Part shown: in pieces, positions 1-5,774 of the stretch | How positions within the stretch are numbered: position 1 is the stretch's first letter | Layout of the letters: each line of letters opens with the position of its first letter | Notes under the pieces: model-generated | Databases searched by the model: none | The model's input: the letters and a program-made list of their open reading frames with translations, nothing else | Told to the model about the DNA's origin: nothing | DNA from: Zymomonas sp. | GTDB taxonomy: Bacteria; Pseudomonadota; Alphaproteobacteria; Sphingomonadales; Sphingomonadaceae | Length of the DNA stretch: 6,333 nucleotides | Assembly: GCF_020216885.1 (NCBI RefSeq) | Contig: NZ_JAIWON010000158.1 | Location: forward strand, 1 to 6,333 | Direction: 5' to 3' | Made by a program: the position numbers and the translations under genes

Positions 1-1350
1 AAAGGGAAACTTCCCTCTCCGAAATTGGTTAATTTACTTAAACAGCAACCGCCTCAGGCTCTACAAGAAGGGCTTAAACTATTGCCTGGCGGAGATGAAT
101 CTGCAGATGCCCTTTTTGAAGGTGATGGCATCCGTCTTCAGAAAATGGGTCACGACTCTAGAATAGAAAATTTCGCCAAAAAATTTGCCAGCATAGAAAT
201 CTTACGGATAAGAGGTGACTTCAAAGAGGCGAATAAACAGCTTTCTATTTGCCACAAAACTTTTTTCAGAGAAGCTGGCGAACCGCCTATTTCTTCCATC
301 AATCTTTCTGCCATGGTCTGCGACCAACTCCTAGCCGGAAACTACTTTCTCGAAGGTAACTTAGCCGCTTGGGGTAGAAAAATCGACAATATCAAAAATA
401 CCTATTACCCCCCCCTTCGAAAATTTGCTGGCCTCGAACAATTCTCTCTTGCAGATGTTAAAATGGGCAGTCTGTCAGTTGCACCGAACTCAATACCGCC
501 CTTCATCGTCATCGGAATAAACCATCCGCAGACACTGTCACTAGAATACCGAGAACCTACCTCTAAAGACTGTTGCAGAACTTTGAATAGTCCCTCTCTC
601 ACTGCGACTCTAAATAGGAAAAAAACACCTTTCTTTTTGGAAACCGATACGGCTATTGGCAAACTACCTAAAGAATTAAGTCAATCGCCTCATATTCACA
701 TTGTTGGACATATAGAAAAAGCAGGTAATGGACGTGGCGAGGCTTTTAATGGCGACCTCGGAATCGTTGATGAGCTTAAAATCGGGAATACTATTCTAAA
801 AAATGTTCCCTTTCTTTTCACGAACACAAAAGAGGCTTCTCTTGGCCTGACAATTCTCCAAAAATTAGGCAAAATACAAATCAACAGACAGCGTTTCACT
901 TTCGGAAAGAATATTGATTGTAACTGTCAACAAGATATCCATTTGGGCAGTAGCTTTAGCGGCAGTTTTTATATGCTAAGATATCCCATCACATGGCAAG
1001 GAAAGACCGAACTAGCGGCCGTTGATCCCAGTCAGACAGATGCGCGCTTTAGCCTTATGACTTTTCAACCTGATTTTACGACAGAAGAAGAAAAGCAATC
1101 CTTCGAAATTAGCGACGAGATTGAAGGCGAAAAAATAACTGCCCGCGCCTATTTAGAAGAGGGGAATCTTTCCATCGACGGTATCGACTATGGTAAAAAA
1201 CAAAAATTCGTCGAGAAGGCGCGCTCGCGTATCCCCTCTAAGCTCATAACTGTCACAATCCTCGAAAAAGCTGACCTCTATATCGACTTCATCAATCACA
1301 AGGCCTGCCTCAAACAGAACACTTCGGACATTTCGCATACACCAAAATAA
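1..1350 (+). CDS. Exported two-lobed retropepsin-like protein with degenerate active sites, paralog 1 (5' end cut by window edge)
   Basis: The frame is open to base 1 and stops with TAA at 1348-1350. The first in-window codons (K-G-K-L-P-S-P-K-L) align with residues 24-33 of the complete paralog downstream, just after its signal peptide. The true start therefore probably lies about 70-75 bases to the left; the TTG at 25 has no visible ribosome site and would fall inside the aligned region. The N-terminal part is probably helical. Lobe 1 has the retropepsin-like layout: a strand-turn leading to L-E-T-D-T (Glu codon 640-642, where Asp of D-T-G is expected), an I-V-D-E-L-K-I-G strand, then L-G-L..L-Q-K-L-G. 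Lobe 2 carries V-D-P-S (Asp codon 1024-1026) instead of D-T-G and ends in D-L-Y-I-D-F. A C-N-C-Q-Q motif (919-933) joins the lobes. Roughly half the residues match the paralog by eye. Catalysis is doubtful and the role is unknown. Confidence 0.82.
   Translation, partial: KGKLPSPKLVNLLKQQPPQALQEGLKLLPGGDESADALFEGDGIRLQKMGHDSRIENFAKKFASIEILRIRGDFKEANKQLSICHKTFFREAGEPPISSINLSAMVCDQLLAGNYFLEGNLAAWGRKIDNIKNTYYPPLRKFAGLEQFSLADVKMGSLSVAPNSIPPFIVIGINHPQTLSLEYREPTSKDCCRTLNSPSLTATLNRKKTPFFLETDTAIGKLPKELSQSPHIHIVGHIEKAGNGRGEAFNGDLGIVDELKIGNTILKNVPFLFTNTKEASLGLTILQKLGKIQINRQRFTFGKNIDCNCQQDIHLGSSFSGSFYMLRYPITWQGKTELAAVDPSQTDARFSLMTFQPDFTTEEEKQSFEISDEIEGEKITARAYLEEGNLSIDGIDYGKKQKFVEKARSRIPSKLITVTILEKADLYIDFINHKACLKQNTSDISHTPK
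408..415 (+). repeat. Run of eight C inside paralog 1
   Basis: Eight consecutive C residues encode the Pro-Pro of the conserved Y-Y-P-P-L/I-R-K motif and the first base of the next codon. In the paralog the corresponding stretch is interrupted by A. The tract is long enough to be prone to slippage, and a one-base change would put the last two thirds of the protein out of frame. Whether it actually varies cannot be told from one sequence. Confidence 0.6.
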
Positions 1351-1405
1351 AACAGAGTAGGGGGGAAATTATAACTAAAATAACCCGCTTTACCGAGAAC
1401 CCATC
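1351..1405 (+). other. Short spacer between the tandem paralogs
   Basis: Only 55 bases separate the stop of paralog 1 from the ATG of paralog 2, so the two are probably cotranscribed. The spacer has a run of six G (1360-1365), a TATAAC hexamer at 1370-1375 without a matching -35 element, and a weak GAGA ribosome site at 1395-1398, seven bases before the ATG. I see no terminator hairpin. Confidence 0.4.
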
Positions 1406-2803
1406 ATGCCTAAAAAATACCGTTTTCTTCTCTATCCATTTTTTCTAAACGCCCTTCTCTTACCGCCTTTGGAGGCTGAAAAACCTCTTATTTCACCAAA
1501 ACTGATTGAATTTCTTAAGCAATACAGACCCGAAGATCTAAAAAATGGTATGGAATTGCGATCGGGCGGTGATGAAATGCTAAAGGGATTATCGGAGGGA
1601 GACGACCTACTTATTGACAAAGTGGCCAAAGATTTAAGCGACAGTCGCTCTGTTCAAAAATTTGCTGAAATAAACAAACTTCGCGTTAAAGGTGACTATC
1701 AAAACGCTAATAAACTACTTGATATAAATACTTTTTTTCAAAAATCTGATATGATTGATCCACTTCCGCCCATCAGTGGTGTCGGCATAATATCCAAACA
1801 AACATTGGTGGGTAATTACTTTTTGGATGGCAATCTCAAGGCTTGGGGCAAAACCCTCGACTTTATCAGAAACGTCTATTACCCACCCATCCGAAAAATA
1901 GCAGGGTTAGAAGAATTCTCTCTTACCGATGCCGAAATGGGTCGGTTGTCGGTCTCCCCGAATTCAATCCCTCCCTTCAAGGTTACTGGGATAAATCACC
2001 AACAAAGCATTCCACTGCAATTTGACATGGATTTAAAGGAAAAACATAGGCGGAGTGCTAACCACATCCCCCATATAACAGCATCCCTAAACGGAAAGGA
2101 CATCCCTTTCTTTTTGGAAACTTGTGCCGCTATTAGCAAATTACCAGAAGAGTGGCGTCATTCTCCCCATGTCCATATCGTCGGGCATCTCGATCGAGCA
2201 ACGAATGGAGCTTCTGAATTTTTTAGTGGCGATCTAGGCATTGTTGATGAAATCAAAATCGGAAAAGCCGTTTTAAAAAATGTTCCTGTTCTTCTCGCTG
2301 ATGTCAGCCAACCCTATCTCGGGCTGATGGTTCTTCAAAAACTGGGAAAAATCAAAATAGACAAACAGCAGATGACCTTTGGCAAGGATATCAATTGTAA
2401 CTGTCAACAAGATATTCACCTTGGTAGTGCATTCGGTGGCGATTTCCAATCGCTCCAATACCCGATTACATGGCAAGGACACTCGCGTTTAGCCGTAGTT
2501 GACTTTACTCGAGAGGATAGCCTTTACAATCTATTAACTTATAAACCAGAATTTACGTCACAAGAGAAAGAAAAATCTTTCGAAGTAAGACCAAATCCGA
2601 ATAGAAAAGAACTAAAATACGAGATTTATTTTGATCAAGGTAATTTATCTATCGATAATATGGATTACGGACAAAAAAAAGAAATAGTTATAGAAGATAA
2701 TACATCTCGATTAGCCACAATCATCGGATTGTCTATTGTCGATAAAGCTGACCTCTATCTTGACTTTATAAACCACAAAGCCTGCCTCAAATCGATACAG
2801 TAG
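1406..2803 (+). CDS. Exported two-lobed retropepsin-like protein with degenerate active sites, paralog 2
   Basis: Complete 465-residue protein. The ATG start is supported by a signal peptide: basic P-K-K-Y-R, a hydrophobic stretch at about 7-22, and a likely cleavage after L-E-A at 24. Residues 25-215 form an N-terminal region that includes a G-D-Y..A-N-K-L-L segment resembling a TPR-like helix pair. Lobe 1 (about 223-327) reads N-G-K-D-I-P-F-F-L-E-T-C-A, so the catalytic Asp position is Glu238 and the following Gly position is Cys240. It continues with I-V-D-E-I-K-I-G and L-G-L-M-V-L-Q-K-L-G, normal landmarks of retropepsin-like bacterial proteins. Lobe 2 (about 353-462) repeats the plan with V-V-D366-F-T and ends G-L-S-I-V-D-K-A-D-L-Y-L-D-F. 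Cys331 and Cys333 lie between the lobes and Cys460 near the C-terminus; all three are shared with paralog 1. Location is probably periplasmic or outer envelope. The fold is fairly clear; proteolysis is unlikely and the function is unknown. Confidence 0.9.
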   Translation: MPKKYRFLLYPFFLNALLLPPLEAEKPLISPKLIEFLKQYRPEDLKNGMELRSGGDEMLKGLSEGDDLLIDKVAKDLSDSRSVQKFAEINKLRVKGDYQNANKLLDINTFFQKSDMIDPLPPISGVGIISKQTLVGNYFLDGNLKAWGKTLDFIRNVYYPPIRKIAGLEEFSLTDAEMGRLSVSPNSIPPFKVTGINHQQSIPLQFDMDLKEKHRRSANHIPHITASLNGKDIPFFLETCAAISKLPEEWRHSPHVHIVGHLDRATNGASEFFSGDLGIVDEIKIGKAVLKNVPVLLADVSQPYLGLMVLQKLGKIKIDKQQMTFGKDINCNCQQDIHLGSAFGGDFQSLQYPITWQGHSRLAVVDFTREDSLYNLLTYKPEFTSQEKEKSFEVRPNPNRKELKYEIYFDQGNLSIDNMDYGQKKEIVIEDNTSRLATIIGLSIVDKADLYLDFINHKACLKSIQ

Positions 2804-2808
2804 GATTT

Positions 2809-3456
2809 TCACCCATCTTGTCCGACACGCAAAGCCGCGCCGATAACAAAAGGCGCGACAGCGAGCAGAAACAACGAACAAGCTGCCAATAATAGAAATG
2901 CCCCAGGTTGATGACCATCAACAGCTCCCGCCCCAAAAATGAGTAGCGGCACCGCCAAAGGTAATACAAGTAAAGCAGCTAATCCACTTCCTGACTTTAT
3001 CCTTGCCGTCAAAGCAGAAATCATAACCCCCAAAGAGGCTAGGCCAGGCGTGGCCAATAAAAACCCGGCTTCCAATTTCCAAAAAATTGGCCAATCCAAA
3101 GACAATAAAGCTGATGCCGGCAACAAAGCGATCATCAGGGGAAGCGCAAAGCTCAACCAATGGGCAATAATACGCGCAATCGCTACCCATTCTTCACTAA
3201 TACCCCTCACCGAATAATGATCGAAAAAGCCATTTTCGATATCGGGAATAATCAAACGATCAATGGGCAATAAAGAAGCCAACAGAGCTGCAACCCATAA
3301 TATTCCGCTACCAGTGCGCGATAAAATTATGGGGTCACTACCTACGGCGAAAGGGAATAAAACAGCAACCAATAAAAAAAACAAGACAGGTAGAAAGCCC
3401 CCTGCCCCGATCAAAATTGAGCAATCCCGACGAATTAATAAAACAAGCCGGATCAC
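2809..3456 (-). CDS. ccmB: Heme exporter membrane subunit CcmB
   Basis: This is the membrane subunit of the CcmABCD complex, which works with CcmA, CcmC and CcmD in the heme-supply step of system I cytochrome c maturation at the inner membrane. At 215 residues it is close to the family's usual 220. About six hydrophobic segments are visible: roughly 14-38, 50-68, 92-118, 131-150, 158-179 and 185-209. The P-L-A-V-P-L-L-I-F-G-A-G-A stretch (166-178) is a CcmB hallmark, and the D-I-E-N-G-F-F-D segment (72-79) matches the family's cytoplasmic D-x-x-x-G-x-x-D/E region. The start is GTG at 3456-3454, inside a GTGA overlap with the ccmA stop, so translation is probably coupled. It converges on the second retropepsin-like gene with 5 bases between stops. 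Usual partners ccmC and ccmD do not follow here. Confidence 0.93.
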   Translation of the reverse strand: MIRLVLLIRRDCSILIGAGGFLPVLFFLLVAVLFPFAVGSDPIILSRTGSGILWVAALLASLLPIDRLIIPDIENGFFDHYSVRGISEEWVAIARIIAHWLSFALPLMIALLPASALLSLDWPIFWKLEAGFLLATPGLASLGVMISALTARIKSGSGLAALLVLPLAVPLLIFGAGAVDGHQPGAFLLLAACSLFLLAVAPFVIGAALRVGQDG

Positions 3457-4121
3457 GAGAAATGACTTTCATCCAAAAGGTCAAAGAAGGCTGGTGACTG
3501 GCTAGAATCCGCTACGAAATTTTCCAAAGACAAGGTTTTATAGTCAGTCATATCAAGTCCTTGATGACTAACAGCCAGAACAATTCCGCCCTTTTGGCGA
3601 TGATGTTCTATCATTTCGATCAAAGCCCTAACAGAAACCGCATCCAGCCCGTTTGCTGGCTCATCCAACAACCAGATAGCCGCATGGCTTGCCAACAAAC
3701 GCGCCAACACAGCTCTTTTACGTTGTCCAGTCGAAAGCAAACGCACAGGTGAATCCGCCAATTTATCAAGAGCCATCACCGCCATCGCTTCTTTTTCCGC
3801 GCCAGAAACACCATCCAAAGCTGCCCAATAAGCCAAGGCTTGCTGTAAAGACAAATGCCGATCAAGTGCCAGAGCCTCGTCAGAAAAAGCTATCTGTCCG
3901 TCTTTTTCGATATAACCCGAAAAAGGTTTTAAAAAACCGGCCAGCAGACGCAAAAGGCTGCTTTTCCCGATACCATTGGCACCTGTTATTAAAACGGCCT
4001 CTCCCGCCTTCACGTTAAAGGACAAATGGGTAAACAGTAAGCGGTCGCCTCTCAAGCAACTCACATCATGACATGCCAGCCTTACATTTCCGAAATCGGA
4101 CAGACCTTTTCTCCCCAACAA
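3453..4121 (-). CDS. ccmA: Heme exporter ATP-binding protein CcmA
   Basis: Cytoplasmic ABC ATPase that powers CcmABCD, releasing heme-loaded CcmE during cytochrome c maturation. Motifs over the 222 residues: Walker A G-A-N-G-I-G-K-S (47-54, Lys53), signature L-S-T-G-Q (129-133), Walker B I-W-L-L-D-E (149-154, catalytic Glu154), D-loop G-L-D (158-160) and switch His186. The L-S-T-G-Q-R-K-R signature and immediate ccmB partner fix it as CcmA rather than another exporter ATPase. The stretch between Walker A and the signature is short, and the usual G-H-Q of the Q-loop seems replaced by F-S-D (79-81). The start is one of two adjacent TTG codons (4121 or 4118); no ATG lies in frame between them and an upstream TAG at 4160-4158, and a GAGGGG site precedes them. 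The C-terminus runs about 20 residues past the conserved core. Confidence 0.93.
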   Translation of the reverse strand: MLGRKGLSDFGNVRLACHDVSCLRGDRLLFTHLSFNVKAGEAVLITGANGIGKSSLLRLLAGFLKPFSGYIEKDGQIAFSDEALALDRHLSLQQALAYWAALDGVSGAEKEAMAVMALDKLADSPVRLLSTGQRKRAVLARLLASHAAIWLLDEPANGLDAVSVRALIEMIEHHRQKGGIVLAVSHQGLDMTDYKTLSLENFVADSSQSPAFFDLLDESHFS

Positions 4122-4124
4122 GAT

Positions 4125-4130
4125 CCCCTC
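4125..4130 (-). promoter_or_regulatory. Ribosome binding site that decides the ccmA start
   Basis: On the minus strand GAGGGG is followed by ATC and then TTG TTG. The GAGG core lies 5 bases before the first TTG and 8 before the second. This favours a TTG start here over the next GTG (codon 20), which would remove the first strand of the ATPase domain. Confidence 0.6.
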
Positions 4131-4244
4131 AAAGGGATGGAAAACAATATCAGAAATCTATGACTTCACATGCCCTCAATCTAAAGCACGTCAATGCCAC
4201 AGAAAAACCAAGAGAGCAGAAAGATACCGTTTCAAAATATTGTC

Positions 4245-4264
4245 TTGTCCATCAGAACGGACAA
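4245..4264. repeat. Inverted repeat, 6-base arms, upstream of ccmA
   Basis: TTGTCC and GGACAA form a perfect 6-base palindrome with an 8-base loop, about 50 bases after the kinase stop and 124 bases before ccmA. It could be an operator half-site pair or a weak hairpin at the end of the kinase transcript. Arms of this size also occur by chance, so confidence in function is low. Confidence 0.25.
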
Positions 4265-4314
4265 ATAGCGGGGCTATACAAAACCCCTTATGCCTATCCC
4301 ATCGACCCGTAGAT

Positions 4315-5772
4315 TTAATGCACTGATGGCAAAGCTAAACGGACAAAGAGACCGCCCAAATCTTCACTTTCCTCCAAAGTAACACCGCCACCATAAATTT
4401 CTACTACATCGCGAACAATGGCCAAACCCAATCCAGTTCCGGGTTTATCTGTATCCAAACGCGCACCGCGTTTAAACAGCTGCCCACGGAGATTTTCAGG
4501 AATACCAGCACCATCATCTTCAATCAGGATTTCAACCTGCTTACCCTGTTTTTCTACCGTAACAAAAACGCGTCCCTGACCATATTTAGCCGCATTTTCT
4601 ATAAGATTTCCTAAGATCTCGTCCAGATCTTGTCTTTCTATTCTGACAACCGCGTCTTTAACTCCGGCAAGATCAATTGTTGCATGAGGATAAAGCCGAG
4701 TAACCGCGCGTTCTACTGCCAGTAAAGCAGGCCATACCTCTGCTTGGCTTTGAGCATTGCCCCGCCGTCCGATAGCCCGCGCTCGCGCCAAATGATGATC
4801 GACATGCCGCCGCATGGTCATCACTTCCCGCAAAACAACTTCTTTCAAGGTATCGCTATTAGCATTCGCCTCATTGGTCACAACCGTTAACGGCGTTTTT
4901 AAGGCATGTGCCAGATTACCGGCATGTCGTCGAGCCTCTTCGGCTTGCCGCTCGTTATGAGACAACAAAGCGTTCAATTCTTCAATCAAAGGGGCAACTT
5001 CATTTGGCATCCGGTCATGAATACGCGAGGCCTGACCATTACGGACAGCACTAATCTCGCGCCTTAATTTCCTAAGCGGCCATAATCCGATCGTCACCTG
5101 TAAAACGGTAATAACAATCAACCCCGTGCCTAAAATCAAAAAGGCTTTCACGAGGGTATGGCGTAATTTTTTGATCTGATTGTCTAAAGAGGTGCGGATT
5201 TCAGCAACTTGGAACCGCCAAAGAACAGACGAACCGGGTAAGCGAACATCTCGTTCCATCACCCGCAAAGTGCCATCAGAAAATTCGTCGCTATCATATG
5301 TCCGCACCAATTGCCCTTTAGGCATCGGATTGACTTCAAGCGAGCGATCCCAAAGCGAAGGGGACGGAAATCTTTCATATCCGCTACCGCTAACCTGAAA
5401 ATAAAGCCCGCTATGGGCTTCCAAAAAACGCTGGTCACCCAAAGGCCTATTCAGTCGAACGGCGCCTTCGGGGTCAATTTCAGATGAGGCGATCATCGCA
5501 GCCAAAACATAATCAAGCTGGCTGTCAAAATTATCGGTGACGGCTTGGGTCAGCACTCGATCCAAGGTCACGCCACCGCCCGATAACAGGATAAATATCC
5601 ACAAAGCCGAAATAGCAATCAACCGGCGGGTCAAAGAACCGGTAGGTCGTATTACCGGCTCCTGACTGTTATTTTCTCCGATTGGATTTCCGCTTTTTTC
5701 GATTTTTTTCCGGCGAAAGAAACGACTAAAAAAACGCTTTCGGCCACCGCTAGGGGAAGAAGCGGAAGCCAT
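4315..5772 (-). CDS. PhoQ/FeuQ-like membrane sensor histidine kinase
   Basis: Inner-membrane sensor kinase, 485 residues, predicted to autophosphorylate on His and pass phosphate to the regulator encoded just upstream. It has a basic cytoplasmic N-terminus (cluster of Arg/Lys at 11-23), TM1 at about 50-70, a periplasmic sensor of about 135 residues (71-207) and TM2 at about 209-231. A HAMP-like linker follows from about 231 to 283. The H-box is N-L-A-H-A-L-K-T-P-L with His289, the H-x-L-K-T-P-L form typical of PhoQ-type kinases. The ATPase domain carries the N-box (Asn389, Asn393), G1 D-D-G-A-G (419-423) and G2 G-T-G-L-G-L (445-450). The sensor segment S-G-L-Y-F-Q followed by S-x-S-L-W-D resembles alphaproteobacterial PhoQ/FeuQ relatives. 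The ATG lies 2 bases past the regulator's stop, so translation is probably coupled. The signal sensed is unknown. Confidence 0.93.
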   Translation of the reverse strand: MASASSPSGGRKRFFSRFFRRKKIEKSGNPIGENNSQEPVIRPTGSLTRRLIAISALWIFILLSGGGVTLDRVLTQAVTDNFDSQLDYVLAAMIASSEIDPEGAVRLNRPLGDQRFLEAHSGLYFQVSGSGYERFPSPSLWDRSLEVNPMPKGQLVRTYDSDEFSDGTLRVMERDVRLPGSSVLWRFQVAEIRTSLDNQIKKLRHTLVKAFLILGTGLIVITVLQVTIGLWPLRKLRREISAVRNGQASRIHDRMPNEVAPLIEELNALLSHNERQAEEARRHAGNLAHALKTPLTVVTNEANANSDTLKEVVLREVMTMRRHVDHHLARARAIGRRGNAQSQAEVWPALLAVERAVTRLYPHATIDLAGVKDAVVRIERQDLDEILGNLIENAAKYGQGRVFVTVEKQGKQVEILIEDDGAGIPENLRGQLFKRGARLDTDKPGTGLGLAIVRDVVEIYGGGVTLEESEDLGGLFVRLALPSVH

Positions 5773-5774
5773 AA

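Larger units (their letters stand above)
4122..4314 (-). other. Gap between the histidine kinase gene and ccmA
   Basis: These 193 bases hold no gene I can support. The minus strand should carry the ccmA leader and perhaps its promoter: a TTGACG hexamer lies at 4194-4189 and resembles a -35 box, but no good -10 is found 16-18 bases downstream. Two small inverted repeats are present: TTGTCC/GGACAA (4245-4250 and 4259-4264) and a 5-base ATAGC/GCTAT pair with a three-base loop (4265-4277). Neither is followed by a T-run, so neither is a typical intrinsic terminator. Confidence 0.4.

Noticed and set aside
1370..1375. TATAAC as a -10 box for a separate promoter of paralog 2
   Set aside because: The region 17 bases upstream has no -35 match, and AT-rich hexamers of this kind are common in this DNA; cotranscription with paralog 1 is simpler.
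2918..3217. Open frames on both strands inside ccmB
   Set aside because: They lie fully within a confident membrane protein gene in other frames; their translations have no family features and reflect the composition of hydrophobic codons.
4189..4194. TTGACG on the minus strand as a -35 box for ccmA
   Set aside because: At 16-18 bases downstream there is no hexamer close to TATAAT, so a promoter call is not supported.
4265..4287. ATAGC/GCTAT and GGGG/CCCC hairpins after the kinase as an intrinsic terminator
   Set aside because: The stems are only 4-5 bases, mutually exclusive, and lack a following T-run on the minus strand.
4073..4312. Plus-strand open frame across the ccmA 5' end and the gap, including a 50-residue version from the ATG at 4160
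   Set aside because: It overlaps the ccmA coding start antisense, has no suitably spaced ribosome site, and its sequence shows no recognisable domain, signal or membrane segment.
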